DNA of 64,000 nucleotides, from the NCBI RefSeq assembly GCF_000422945.1, contig NZ_KE383964.1, forward strand, positions 124,001 through 188,000. The letters run 5' to 3'. Of the stretch, positions 1 to 9,013 are shown piece by piece (position 1 is the first letter of the stretch; each line of letters begins with the position of its first letter). This DNA is from Daejeonella oryzae DSM 19973 (GTDB taxonomy: Bacteria; Bacteroidota; Bacteroidia; Sphingobacteriales; Sphingobacteriaceae). The notes beneath the pieces were generated by a model. That model ran no database searches. It was given only the letters and a program-made list of their open reading frames with translations, and was not told where the DNA came from. Position numbers and translations under genes: made by a program.

Positions 1-1
1 G

Positions 2-652
2 AAGATTCTAAATCATGCTCAAAAACCATTCACCGCAATTATGGGAGGCGCAAAAGTGTCTGATAAAATCGAGCTCATCGAAAAATTGTTGAATAAAGTT
101 GATAACCTCATCATTGGCGGAGGTATGGCCTATACTTTTGCGAAGGCACAGGGTGGTAAAATTGGTAAATCATTAGTAGAGGAAGATAAACTGGATCTGG
201 CAAAAAGCCTGATAGAAAAAGCGGCTAAGAAAAATGTAAAACTGATTTTGCCCGTTGATTCAATCATTGCAGATGCGTTTTCTAATGATGCCAAAACAGA
301 AGTTTCACCTAATAAATCTATAAAAGACAGCTGGATGGGTCTGGATATCGGTCCGGAATCAATCAAAGCTTTTACTGATGTAATTGCGGATTCTAAGACT
401 ATTTTATGGAATGGGCCCATGGGTGTTTTTGAAATGGAAACCTTTGAAAAAGGAACAAAAGCAGTAGCGGAAGCTGTTGTAAAAGCCACAAAAAATGGAG
501 CTTTTTCGCTTATCGGCGGAGGAGACTCTGCAGCAGCTGTAGCCAAGTTTGGTTTTAATGATGATGTGAGTTATGTTTCAACAGGCGGTGGTGCCCTGCT
601 TGAATATATGGAAGGAAAGGAATTGCCGGGAGTGAAGGCAATTAACGATTAA
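2..652 (+). CDS. pgk: Phosphoglycerate kinase, C-terminal part (5' end outside window)
   Basis: This is the 3' part of the glycolytic enzyme that transfers phosphate from 1,3-bisphosphoglycerate to ADP. The frame is open from base 2, so the ATG at 41 is an internal methionine and not the start. Visible family signatures are the segment [12 protein letters not shown], the IGGGMAYTF strand, the nucleotide-loop region WNGPMGVFE, and the glycine-rich end GGGDSAAAV followed by [18 protein letters not shown]. About 216 residues are present, roughly half of the usual 400-residue protein. A hairpin terminator follows at 729-770, so this gene probably ends its own transcript. pfkA and gapA lie about 57 kb away and are not linked to it in an operon. 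Confidence 0.95.
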   Translation, partial: KILNHAQKPFTAIMGGAKVSDKIELIEKLLNKVDNLIIGGGMAYTFAKAQGGKIGKSLVEEDKLDLAKSLIEKAAKKNVKLILPVDSIIADAFSNDAKTEVSPNKSIKDSWMGLDIGPESIKAFTDVIADSKTILWNGPMGVFEMETFEKGTKAVAEAVVKATKNGAFSLIGGGDSAAAVAKFGFNDDVSYVSTGGGALLEYMEGKELPGVKAIND

Positions 653-728
653 ATCTTTAAACCTTACTTGAAGCTTTCCAATAATTATCATTCCCATTTT
701 TCTGATTTTTAAGTTTAAAATATTCCGT

Positions 729-770
729 AAAGCCCTGGTCTGAAATTCTTTAGATCAGGGCTTTGATTTT
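729..770 (+). terminator. Rho-independent terminator after pgk
   Basis: Nine-base arms AAAGCCCTG (729-737) and CAGGGCTTT (756-764) form a stem that ends in a T-rich stretch. It lies 77 bp after the pgk stop codon. Confidence 0.7.
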
Positions 771-1004
771 AAGTCCCGGAATTCCTCCTGAATAGATATT
801 TGACATTTCGTTTTACAAATCCCATCACTGAAAACCCATAATAAGAACATTCAATGAGGGGTTAAATTTGAATAATTGCTTATTTCCGGATTGCAAAAGA
901 CAGCTTTAAAACTGTTTTCAAAATTATTGACAAGCCGGAAATTTAAGTCGTTAAGTTTCTATTTAACCCGGAATGAGGATTATAAAACTTGTGGAAAACT
1001 TTTG

Positions 1005-1029
1005 TGGGGCACAGTGGGAAAAAGTGGTA
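1005..1029 (+). promoter_or_regulatory. Three MraZ-box-like direct repeats upstream of mraZ
   Basis: TGGGG (1005), TGGGA (1015) and TGGTA (1025) are separated by exactly 5 bases, giving a 10-bp period, one per helical turn on one DNA face. A fourth weaker copy, TGGAA, lies at 992. In E. coli MraZ binds TGGGN direct repeats with 5-nt spacers in its own promoter. These sit 44-68 bp upstream of the mraZ ATG, where autoregulation of the cluster would be expected. Binding here is inferred. Confidence 0.6.
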
Positions 1030-1072
1030 TAAATTTCTACTTTTACTTTAGATAAAAAGGTAAAACGTAAAT

Positions 1073-1537
1073 ATGTCCCACTTTTTAGGAGAATTTGATT
1101 GTAAACTTGATGCTAAAGGAAGGATGGTAATCCCATCTAACCTGAAGAAACAGCTTCCCGAAGCTGAGCGTGAAGGACTTGTAGTCAATCGTGGCTTCGA
1201 AAAAAACCTGGTGGTTTACACTAAGCAGGAGTGGGACGTGATTGCCGGAGAGCTGGCAAAACTGAATCCTTACGAGCCTAAAAACAGAGAATTTATACGA
1301 TATTTTAATCGTGGTGCAACAGAATTGAATCTTGATTCGGCCAATCGTGTGCTGCTTCCTAAATCCTTAATGGATTATGCGGGCATAAAATCTGAAGTAA
1401 CATTGCTTTGTTTGTTCAATAAAATAGAGATCTGGGCCAAGGAGTCCTATGATTCTCATCTGGATAACGAACCTGAAAACTTTGCAAGCCTTGCCGCAGA
1501 GGTAATGGGAAATGCAGGAAGGAGGACGGATGTCTGA
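1073..1537 (+). CDS. mraZ: MraZ, transcriptional regulator of the division/cell-wall cluster
   Basis: MraZ is a ring-forming DNA-binding protein of the SpoVT/AbrB fold that in other bacteria represses its own dcw operon. The 154-residue product has the two expected half-domains, each with a DXXXR motif: DAKGR at residues 13-17 and DSANR at 88-92. Length is typical. It is the first gene of the cluster, and its 3' end overlaps the true rsmH start by 8 bases, which suggests translational coupling. TGGGN-type repeats directly upstream fit autoregulation. Identity is secure; the regulatory target is inferred from family knowledge. Confidence 0.95.
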   Translation: MSHFLGEFDCKLDAKGRMVIPSNLKKQLPEAEREGLVVNRGFEKNLVVYTKQEWDVIAGELAKLNPYEPKNREFIRYFNRGATELNLDSANRVLLPKSLMDYAGIKSEVTLLCLFNKIEIWAKESYDSHLDNEPENFASLAAEVMGNAGRRTDV

Positions 1538-2432
1538 ATATCACCAGCCCGTTATGCTTAATGAATGTATCGAAGGTTTAAATATCAAACCGGATGGTGT
1601 ATATGTAGACGTAACATTTGGTGGCGGCGGCCACTCACTCGAAATATTAAAACATTTAAATAAAAACGGGCGCCTGCTTGCATTCGATCAGGATGCAGAT
1701 GCGCAGAAGAATTTGCCAAAAGATGATCGGTTAACCTTTATTGATCAGAACTTCCGCTATTTGAAAAACAATTGCCGCTTACAGGGTGCCATGTCTGTAG
1801 ACGGTATTCTGGCTGATCTTGGTGTCTCATCACACCAGTTTGATCAGCCGGAACGGGGGTTCTCTATTCGCTTTGATGCCGATCTGGATATGCGGATGGA
1901 TCAGGGCACAAACCTGACAGCTAAAGAAGTTATCAATTCTTACAGCGAAGATAAACTGCATAAAATCTTCGGGATTTATGGTGAAATTAAAAATGCCCGA
2001 TCGCTGGCTAAGGAAATTGTAACTGTAAGGCTGAATGCGCCAATAGAAACAGTTTCTGAATTAAAGCTTGCCATATTAAAATTAACTCCGAAAGGAAAAG
2101 AGAATAAGTACCTGGCTCAGGTTTTCCAGGCTCTTCGAATTGAGGTGAATCAGGAACTTGAGGCTCTGCAGGAATTTCTGGAGCAATCTGTAGAGGTGTT
2201 AAAACCGGGTGGCAGATTGGTAGTAATGTCATACCATTCGCTGGAAGACAGACTGGTAAAAAACTTTATAGCCAAAGGGAAATTTAAAGGTGAAGTAGAG
2301 AAAGATTTTTTTGGAAATCAGTTAAAGCCGCTTGAAGCTGTTACCCGCAAGGCAGTAACAGCAACCGATGAAGAGATAAAATTAAATAACAGGGCCAGAA
2401 GTGCAAAACTTAGAATAGCAGAGAAAAAATGA
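1530..2432 (+). CDS. rsmH: 16S rRNA (cytosine-1402-N4)-methyltransferase RsmH (MraW)
   Basis: RsmH methylates N4 of C1402 in the decoding centre of 16S rRNA using S-adenosylmethionine. The SAM-binding glycine motif GGGGHS is at residues 31-36 and the conserved MSYHSLEDRLVKNF stretch lies near the C-terminus. I chose the ATG at 1530 (MSEYHQPVML, 300 residues). An in-frame ATG at 1512 is possible, but 1530 has a GGAGG ribosome site about 5 bases upstream and gives the N-terminus usual for the family. It overlaps mraZ by 8 bases and its TGA overlaps the ftsL ATG (ATGA junction). Confidence 0.95.
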   Translation: MSEYHQPVMLNECIEGLNIKPDGVYVDVTFGGGGHSLEILKHLNKNGRLLAFDQDADAQKNLPKDDRLTFIDQNFRYLKNNCRLQGAMSVDGILADLGVSSHQFDQPERGFSIRFDADLDMRMDQGTNLTAKEVINSYSEDKLHKIFGIYGEIKNARSLAKEIVTVRLNAPIETVSELKLAILKLTPKGKENKYLAQVFQALRIEVNQELEALQEFLEQSVEVLKPGGRLVVMSYHSLEDRLVKNFIAKGKFKGEVEKDFFGNQLKPLEAVTRKAVTATDEEIKLNNRARSAKLRIAEKK

Positions 2433-2836
2433 GCAATCATTTTAGACATATAGTAGAAGAGGGGGAAGTTGAACCGGAAGTTCAGGAGGAGCAGCAGGCT
2501 GAAAAATCTGAGCTTCCGCGAAACTTCTTAACGCAGTTTTTTACAGAAGGTATGTTGTCTAAGCAGGCAGCAACAGACATGCTCCCTTTTATTATTTATA
2601 TGGCTTTTCTGGGAATGATTTACATTGGTAACCGTCATTTTGCAGAGAATAATATCCGCGATATTGATAAGTTAAATAAAGAAGTTAAAGAGTTGAGCTG
2701 GGATTTTAAGTCTATCAAATCTGATCTCATGCTTAAAAGTACCCAAACCGAAGTAGGCCGAATGGTTGATACTTTAGGTTTAAAAGAGCCGGTTGCTCCC
2801 CCTATAAAAATTGTTATAACGAGTAATGAATATTAG
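2429..2836 (+). CDS. ftsL: FtsL-like cell division protein (Bacteroidota type)
   Basis: This 135-residue single-pass membrane protein sits where FtsL is always found, between rsmH and ftsI. Residues 1-40 are an acidic cytoplasmic tail, residues about 51-67 are a hydrophobic transmembrane helix, and residues about 74-105 are heptad-like and charged, consistent with the periplasmic coiled coil by which FtsL pairs with FtsB-type proteins. Sequence similarity to proteobacterial FtsL is not evident, so the name rests on position and topology. It overlaps rsmH by 4 bases and ftsI by 11. Confidence 0.85.
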   Translation: MSNHFRHIVEEGEVEPEVQEEQQAEKSELPRNFLTQFFTEGMLSKQAATDMLPFIIYMAFLGMIYIGNRHFAENNIRDIDKLNKEVKELSWDFKSIKSDLMLKSTQTEVGRMVDTLGLKEPVAPPIKIVITSNEY

Positions 2837-4928
2837 AACCGACATATTGATGCGTGTGTACATAGCTTTCGGGCTAATTGTACTGCTTGCTGGTGCGGTT
2901 CTGTTTAAGCTTTTTCATGTGCAGCTGGTGCAGGGAGATAAGTGGCGTGCAATGGCCGACAGTTTATCAATTCAGTATGTAAATGTGGAGGCAGCCAGAG
3001 GAAATATTTATTCTATTGACGGAAGCTTGCTGGCCACATCGATACCCGAGTATGAGTTGCGGATGGACATGCTTGCCGGAGGTGTGGAGAAAGAAGAAAT
3101 ATTTAATGAAAAGGTAGACTCACTTGCTGCTAAACTTTCAGCTTTTTTTGCGGATAAATCTCCGCGTCAATATTCAAGGATGCTGCGTGATGCCCGTCAG
3201 GACAGAGCCCGTTATGTTCTCCTGAAGCGAAATGTTTCCTACCAGGATCTTAAAAAAATCCGCAAATTCCCAATTTTTAACCTGGGAAAATATAAGGGTG
3301 GTTTAATCGCGGTTCAGCAAAACAAGCGGATTCTTCCTTTTAAAACTCTTGCAGCCAGAACTATCGGATACAAAAATGAAAATGTCCAGCCCGTAGGTTT
3401 GGAAGGTGCTTATGGAGATTATATTGATGGAGAAAGCGGTAAGCGTTTAATGCAGCGTATAGCCGGCGGAGTTTGGATGCCTGTTAATCAGGATATAGAA
3501 ATTGCCCCCAAAGATGGAGCTGATATCATTGCTACCATTGATATCAATATGCAGGATCTGGCACAAAGAGCCCTGAAAAAACAGTTAATAGCCAGCAATG
3601 CCGATCATGGTTGTGTGATTTTGATGGAAGTAGCAACAGGCGAAATAAGAGCTATTGCCAATTTCTCCAAAGTTGGCGATGGAGAGTATAAGGAGAAGTT
3701 TAACTACGCCATCGCTGGTAATCAGGATCCGGGTTCTACTTTTAAAGTTGCTTCATACATGGCTTTGCTTGAAGACAAACTAATTGATACCAATACACTG
3801 GTAAATACCGGAAATTATAAAATTCCGGGTCATCTCATTAAAGATTCACATGGTAGCATAGGTGTTGTAACCGTTAAAAAAGCTTTTGAAGAATCATCTA
3901 ATGCAGCCATTGCAGAGCTCGTAAATACCAAATACCGTGAAAACCAGTCGCAGTTTACAGATCATTTGTATGACTGGCATTTGAATGAAAAAATGGGACT
4001 TCAGATACCGGGTGAAGCGCAGCCGGTAGTAAAAAATCCGGGGAATAAAAGCTGGAATAAAAATATGACTTTGCCACAAATGGCTTACGGTTATGAGATG
4101 CAGTTAACCCCGCTTAAAATGCTTTCCTTTTATAATGCGATTGCTAATAACGGGAAATATGTAGCGCCTATTTTTGTAAATGAGATCAGAAAATTAGGGA
4201 ATACCATTGAACGGTTTGAGTCAAGGGTAATCAATGATAAAATCTGTTCTGATGAAACTCTCAACAAAATGCAGGCAATGCTTGAGGGCGTTATCACCGA
4301 AGGAACAGGTAAAAATATTATTTATAATCCGCTGTATAAAATTGCCGGTAAAACAGGTACGGCACAAGTTGCAGATGCCAACAAAGGCTATCGGGCTAAA
4401 AAACAATATCAGGCTTCTTTCTGCGGATATTTTCCTGCAGATAAACCCAAGTATTCTCTAATTGTGGTTATTAATGATCCTAAGAACGGATATTATGGTG
4501 CTCAGGTTGCCGGCCCGCCGTTCAGGGAAATTGCCGACAGGGTTTATGCCAATGATATGGAAATGTATGATGCGCTTCAGGATCAGAAGCGTACGCTGGT
4601 TTCCAATTCCAAGCCTGCTACAAAAGCCGGAAAGAAAAAATCTACCCAGCAGGTATTTAAAGCCTTCGGAATTCCATCCATGCGGATTTCCAACAGCGAA
4701 TATGTAAGTTCTTCAGATAGCAATACCGGAGTTCAGGACAGTCCACTCAAAGTTGATGAAGGCACAGTGCCTGATGTTAAAGGGATGGGTTTAAAAGACG
4801 CATTGTATGTAGTGGGGAATTCCGGTTTGAAGGTTCATGTTAAGGGTAGCGGAAAAGTAGTAAAGCAATCTTTGGATGCAGGTGAACGTGTAGCCAGAGG
4901 CGCCTTTATTTTATTGGAATTGAATTAA
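2826..4928 (+). CDS. ftsI: Septal peptidoglycan transpeptidase FtsI (class B PBP) with C-terminal PASTA domain
   Basis: This is the membrane-anchored D,D-transpeptidase that crosslinks septal peptidoglycan with FtsW. One N-terminal helix (residues about 8-28) is followed by the dimerisation domain and the transpeptidase domain. All three active-site motifs are present: STFK at 304-307 (acylated serine S304), SSN at 357-359 and KTGT at 509-512. The last 50 residues, beginning VPDVKGMGLKDAL, form one PASTA domain, a module known for binding peptidoglycan or beta-lactams. Length, 700 residues, is typical for Bacteroidota. It overlaps ftsL by 11 bases and murE by one. Confidence 0.95.
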   Translation: MNIRTDILMRVYIAFGLIVLLAGAVLFKLFHVQLVQGDKWRAMADSLSIQYVNVEAARGNIYSIDGSLLATSIPEYELRMDMLAGGVEKEEIFNEKVDSLAAKLSAFFADKSPRQYSRMLRDARQDRARYVLLKRNVSYQDLKKIRKFPIFNLGKYKGGLIAVQQNKRILPFKTLAARTIGYKNENVQPVGLEGAYGDYIDGESGKRLMQRIAGGVWMPVNQDIEIAPKDGADIIATIDINMQDLAQRALKKQLIASNADHGCVILMEVATGEIRAIANFSKVGDGEYKEKFNYAIAGNQDPGSTFKVASYMALLEDKLIDTNTLVNTGNYKIPGHLIKDSHGSIGVVTVKKAFEESSNAAIAELVNTKYRENQSQFTDHLYDWHLNEKMGLQIPGEAQPVVKNPGNKSWNKNMTLPQMAYGYEMQLTPLKMLSFYNAIANNGKYVAPIFVNEIRKLGNTIERFESRVINDKICSDETLNKMQAMLEGVITEGTGKNIIYNPLYKIAGKTGTAQVADANKGYRAKKQYQASFCGYFPADKPKYSLIVVINDPKNGYYGAQVAGPPFREIADRVYANDMEMYDALQDQKRTLVSNSKPATKAGKKKSTQQVFKAFGIPSMRISNSEYVSSSDSNTGVQDSPLKVDEGTVPDVKGMGLKDALYVVGNSGLKVHVKGSGKVVKQSLDAGERVARGAFILLELN

Positions 4929-6388
4929 TGAAATTATTAAAAGATATATTATATAAAGTAGCCCTTAAAAAGGTAATTGGTTCTACCGACGTGGAAGTAT
5001 CAGATCTGTGTTTTGATTCCCGCCTGGTAAAACCGGGAGTAGCATTTGTCGCCGTTACGGGAACTTCCTCTGACGGACATATTTTCATTTCACAGTCTGT
5101 AAAAGCGGGTGCAATCGCCGTTATCTGTGAAACTTTTCCAAACGATATTCAGGAAAACGTTACCTATATAGAAGTTGAAGACTCGGCAGCGGCCCTGGGT
5201 TTGATGGCGGCAAATTATTACGATCATCCTTCATCCAAATTAAAATTGGTAGGCATCACCGGTACAAACGGTAAAACTACGGTTGCTACGTTGCTTTACC
5301 AGCTTTTTCTGGAATTAGGTTATAAAGTAGGATTGTTATCCACCGTTCAAAATTATGTAAACAGAGAAGTAGTCCCGGCCACGCATACAACACCAGATCC
5401 GCTTGCATTAAACAGTTTACTGAATGATATGGTATCAACAGGATGTGATTTCTGCTTTATGGAAGTTAGTTCTCATGCCGTTGCCCAGCACCGGATAGAA
5501 GGCCTTCAGTTTTCAGGCGCTGTTTTTACAAATCTTACACATGATCATCTGGATTTCCATTTGACATTTGATTCTTACCTGAAAGCAAAAAAGGCATTTT
5601 TCGACGGATTAGATAAATCATCTTTTGCGTTAATCAATGTGGATGATAAACACGGGCGTGTGATGGTCCAAAATTCTCGGGCTCACCAAAAAACCTATGG
5701 ATTAAAAAATATTGCAGATTTTAAGGCCCGTTTAATTGAAAATCATTTCAGCGGATTATTGCTGAACATAGATAACCAGGAAGTCTGGTTTAAAATGGTG
5801 GGCGCTTTTAATGCTTACAACCTTTTGGCAGCTTACGGAACCGCATTGCTTTTGGATCAGGATAAAAATAAAGTCTTAACTGTTCTGAGCCGGTTAAATG
5901 GCGCAGAAGGCAGGTTTGATTATATCACATCTCCTAACGGGATAATCGGGATTGTGGATTATGCCCATACCCCTGATGCTGTGCAGAATGTATTAAGTAC
6001 AATTCAGGACATTCGTAAAGGTACAGAGCAGGTAATTACTGTTATCGGCTGCGGTGGCGATCGCGATAAAAGCAAAAGGCCGGTTATGGCTCAGGTGGCC
6101 TGCGACTGGAGTGATAAAGTAATCCTGACTTCAGATAATCCAAGAAGTGAAAATCCCGATCAGATAATTAAAGACATGGAAGAAGGAATAATGCCTTCAA
6201 ATAAAAGAAAAGCATTATCCATAGTTGATCGTAAAGAGGCCATCCGTACTGCGTGCCATTTAGCCAGACCCGGAGATATTATTCTGATAGCCGGAAAAGG
6301 GCATGAAAAATACCAGGAAATTAAGGGTGTAAAAAATCCTTTTGATGACAAGCAAATTTTGAAAGAACTTTTAAACCTGATGAGCTAA
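4928..6388 (+). CDS. murE: UDP-MurNAc-L-Ala-D-Glu:meso-diaminopimelate ligase MurE
   Basis: MurE adds the third residue to the peptidoglycan stem peptide with ATP. The P-loop GTNGKTT is at residues 112-118. The specificity motif DNPR is at 403-406; in this family DNPR marks use of meso-diaminopimelate rather than lysine, so the cell wall should be DAP type. dapA at 18.8-19.6 kb would supply the same pathway. The start codon overlaps the ftsI stop (TAATG), as at the next two junctions, a sign of tight translational coupling. Length, 486 residues, is normal. Confidence 0.96.
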   Translation: MKLLKDILYKVALKKVIGSTDVEVSDLCFDSRLVKPGVAFVAVTGTSSDGHIFISQSVKAGAIAVICETFPNDIQENVTYIEVEDSAAALGLMAANYYDHPSSKLKLVGITGTNGKTTVATLLYQLFLELGYKVGLLSTVQNYVNREVVPATHTTPDPLALNSLLNDMVSTGCDFCFMEVSSHAVAQHRIEGLQFSGAVFTNLTHDHLDFHLTFDSYLKAKKAFFDGLDKSSFALINVDDKHGRVMVQNSRAHQKTYGLKNIADFKARLIENHFSGLLLNIDNQEVWFKMVGAFNAYNLLAAYGTALLLDQDKNKVLTVLSRLNGAEGRFDYITSPNGIIGIVDYAHTPDAVQNVLSTIQDIRKGTEQVITVIGCGGDRDKSKRPVMAQVACDWSDKVILTSDNPRSENPDQIIKDMEEGIMPSNKRKALSIVDRKEAIRTACHLARPGDIILIAGKGHEKYQEIKGVKNPFDDKQILKELLNLMS

Positions 6389-7629
6389 TGCTGTATTACC
6401 TATTTACCTGGCTGGATCAGCAGTACAATTTCCCGGGTGCCGGTGTGTTTCAGTATATCTCTTTCCGTACCGGGATGTCTGTTATACTATCGCTTATACT
6501 TACAACTGTATATGGTAACAGACTGATCAGAATTTTAAGAGCCAAGCAGGTTGGTGAGACTGTTCGTAACCTTGGACTTGAAGGTCAGATGCAAAAGCAG
6601 GGAACTCCAACAATGGGAGGTTTAATTATTTTGCTTGGTATTTTGGTTCCAACTCTATTGTTTGCCAAACTGGAGAATATCTACATTATTTTAATGCTGG
6701 TTACCACCGTTTGGACAGGAGCCATTGGCTTTGTAGATGATTATATTAAAGTATTTAAAAAAGATAAAGAAGGTTTGGCAGGCCGGTTTAAAATAATGGG
6801 CCAGGTTGGTTTGGCGCTGATTATTGGCTGGACAATGTATTTTCATCCGGATATTGTAGTTCGTGAGCAGGTTACTTTGCCAACGTTCAATACAGCTCCA
6901 CTGGAAGTTCATAAGCAGGGAGATAAATATTATTACACCCAGGATGTGAAGTCAACCATGACTAATATTCCTTTTTATAAGAATAATGAGTTTGATTACG
7001 CCAAAGTTCTAACGGTTTTCGGAGATCAATATGAAAAATATTCCCTGCTGGTATTTTTGCTGGTAGTGATCATAATTATTACTGCCGTTTCTAACGGAGC
7101 TAATATGACCGATGGAATTGACGGTCTTGCTACGGGCACATCTGCTATTGTGGGTATTACACTGGCAATTTTGGCTTATGTATCTGGTAATACCATTTTT
7201 GCAGAATATCTCAATATTATATATATCCCCGAATCTGGTGAGCTGGTGGTATTTGCCGGTGCATTTGTTGGAGCCTGTATTGGATTCCTATGGTATAATT
7301 CCTATCCGGCACAGGTTTTTATGGGCGATACCGGAAGTTTAGCCATTGGCGGAATTATCGCAGCATTTGCTATAATGATTCGTAAAGAACTGCTTATTCC
7401 GGTTTTATGCGGCGTTTTCCTGATTGAGAATTTGTCTGTGATCATACAGGTTTCCTATTTTAAGTTCAGCAAAAAGAAATTTGGCGAAGGCAGACGTGTT
7501 TTTTTAATGGCTCCTTTGCATCATCATTACCAAAAAAAGGGCTACCATGAATCTAAGATCGTAACCCGGTTTTGGATCGTAGGTATTCTGCTGGCAATTT
7601 TAACTATTGTAACCCTTAAACTAAGATAA
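6388..7629 (+). CDS. mraY: Phospho-N-acetylmuramoyl-pentapeptide transferase MraY
   Basis: This polytopic inner-membrane enzyme transfers phospho-MurNAc-pentapeptide to undecaprenyl phosphate, forming lipid I. Conserved aspartates are visible in DDYIKV (D117, D118) and MTDGIDG (D242, D245), with [10 protein letters not shown] from about residue 313 and the histidine triplet PLHHHYQ (H378-H380). Hydrophobic segments fit about ten transmembrane helices. At 413 residues it is longer than E. coli MraY. The extra length is a hydrophilic insert around residues 160-210 between membrane segments, known in Bacteroidota. It overlaps its neighbours murE and murD by one base each. Confidence 0.96.
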   Translation: MLYYLFTWLDQQYNFPGAGVFQYISFRTGMSVILSLILTTVYGNRLIRILRAKQVGETVRNLGLEGQMQKQGTPTMGGLIILLGILVPTLLFAKLENIYIILMLVTTVWTGAIGFVDDYIKVFKKDKEGLAGRFKIMGQVGLALIIGWTMYFHPDIVVREQVTLPTFNTAPLEVHKQGDKYYYTQDVKSTMTNIPFYKNNEFDYAKVLTVFGDQYEKYSLLVFLLVVIIIITAVSNGANMTDGIDGLATGTSAIVGITLAILAYVSGNTIFAEYLNIIYIPESGELVVFAGAFVGACIGFLWYNSYPAQVFMGDTGSLAIGGIIAAFAIMIRKELLIPVLCGVFLIENLSVIIQVSYFKFSKKKFGEGRRVFLMAPLHHHYQKKGYHESKIVTRFWIVGILLAILTIVTLKLR

Positions 7630-8975
7630 TGGGAAACAGTAATTATATCGTTATTCTGGGAGCCGGTGAAAGCGGAGTGGGAGCAGCAATGCTTGCCCAA
7701 AAGCAGGGTTATGATGTTTTTGTTTCTGATGCAGGAAAAATTGCAGAGAAATACAAGCAGGAATTAATGCGCCTGGAGATTCATTTTGAAGAAGAGCAGC
7801 ATAGCGAGGAAAAAATTCTTGCCGCTTCAGAAATAGTTAAAAGCCCCGGTATTCCTGATAAGGCAGATATAATTAAAAAGCTATTGGCAAAAGGAACTCC
7901 CGTGATATCTGAAATTGAGTTCGCGGCCCGGTATACTAACGCAAAAATGATCTGCATTACCGGTTCAAATGGTAAGTCGACAACTTCTTTGCTTACGTAT
8001 CACATCTTAAAAAATCAGGGCCTGAATGTAGGCTTAGCCGGGAACATTGGTAAAAGCTTTGCTGCCCAGGTGGCAAGTGAAAATTTCGACTACTATGTTT
8101 TGGAGCTCAGCAGCTTTATGCTGGATAATATGTACAGTTTCAAAGCAGACATCGCAGTGTTGTTAAATATCACTCCTGATCATCTGGACAGATATGAGTA
8201 CAACATGGAAAATTACCGCAATTCCAAATTTAGAATTATTCAGAATCAGACAGAGGATAGCATATTTATCTATTGTGCTGATGATACTGAAACCATGACA
8301 GGTTTGCAGCAACATTCTATAAAAGCAAAAGCCTACCCGTTTTCAATTGAGAAAAAGATTGAGAATGGCGCCTGTTTAGAAAATAATAACATTTACATCC
8401 ATCTACAGAATACTCAACCATTTATTATGTCAATAAAAGATTTAGCACTTCAGGGCAAACACAATATCTACAATTCTATGGCTTCGGGCATTGTTGCCAA
8501 AGTTTTGGAATTGCGAAATGAGAGTATCCGCGAAAGCATGGGTGATTTCCGCAATATTGAACATCGCCTTGAGCATGTTGCAAAAATATCAGGAATCGAT
8601 TTTATAAATGATTCAAAAGCCACCAATGTAAATTCTACATGGTATGCTTTAGAGAGTATGCCTTCTAAAGTGGTTTTGATTTTAGGCGGAGTGGATAAAG
8701 GTAACGATTATAGCATGCTGAAGGATCTGGTTAAGAACAAGGTGAAAAGCATTGTTTGTCTGGGAAAGGATAATAAGCGCATTCATGATGCATTTGAGGA
8801 TGATGTGGAAGTAATTGTTAATACAACCACAGCACAGGAGGCGGTTCAGATAGCGTATCACCTGGCTCAAAAAGGCGATACGGTATTACTTTCACCGGCT
8901 TGTGCCAGTTTTGATTTGTTTAAGAATTACGAGGATCGTGGTGATCAGTTTAAACAGGCTGTTAAAGAATTATAA
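7629..8975 (+). CDS. murD: UDP-N-acetylmuramoyl-L-alanine:D-glutamate ligase MurD
   Basis: MurD is the cytoplasmic ATP-dependent ligase that adds D-glutamate to UDP-MurNAc-L-Ala. An N-terminal nucleotide-sugar binding fold begins with VILGAGESGVGAA. The P-loop GSNGKST is at residues 112-118, and the C-terminal domain carries NDSKATN and LSPACASFDLF, typical of MurD. Length is 448 residues. It starts on the last base of mraY. A 38-bp gap with a small CCTTC/GAAGG hairpin (about 8984-9000) separates it from ftsW. Confidence 0.96.
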   Translation: MGNSNYIVILGAGESGVGAAMLAQKQGYDVFVSDAGKIAEKYKQELMRLEIHFEEEQHSEEKILAASEIVKSPGIPDKADIIKKLLAKGTPVISEIEFAARYTNAKMICITGSNGKSTTSLLTYHILKNQGLNVGLAGNIGKSFAAQVASENFDYYVLELSSFMLDNMYSFKADIAVLLNITPDHLDRYEYNMENYRNSKFRIIQNQTEDSIFIYCADDTETMTGLQQHSIKAKAYPFSIEKKIENGACLENNNIYIHLQNTQPFIMSIKDLALQGKHNIYNSMASGIVAKVLELRNESIRESMGDFRNIEHRLEHVAKISGIDFINDSKATNVNSTWYALESMPSKVVLILGGVDKGNDYSMLKDLVKNKVKSIVCLGKDNKRIHDAFEDDVEVIVNTTTAQEAVQIAYHLAQKGDTVLLSPACASFDLFKNYEDRGDQFKQAVKEL

Positions 8976-9013
8976 ATCATAATCCTTCCTGTTCAGAAGG
9001 TTAGTATAAAAAA

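Larger units (their letters stand above)
653..1072. other. 420-bp intergenic region between pgk and mraZ
   Basis: No plausible gene is seen here. It holds the pgk terminator (729-770), an AT-rich stretch without recognisable structure (about 771-985), and the control region of the division cluster: TTGTGGAAAACT at 989-1000 and the MraZ-box-like repeats at 1005-1029. The -7-like sequences TAAATTTC (1030) and TACTTTTA (1038) lie just before mraZ. Neither has a TTG element at the spacing used elsewhere in the window, so I do not name a promoter. Confidence 0.6.

Noticed and set aside
1512-1532. Earlier ATG for rsmH at 1512
   Set aside because: The ATG at 1530 has a GGAGG site just upstream and gives the usual family N-terminus; 1512 would enlarge the overlap with mraZ.
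4234-4707. Two + strand frames inside ftsI
   Set aside because: They lie in another frame of a complete, motif-bearing transpeptidase and have no family features.
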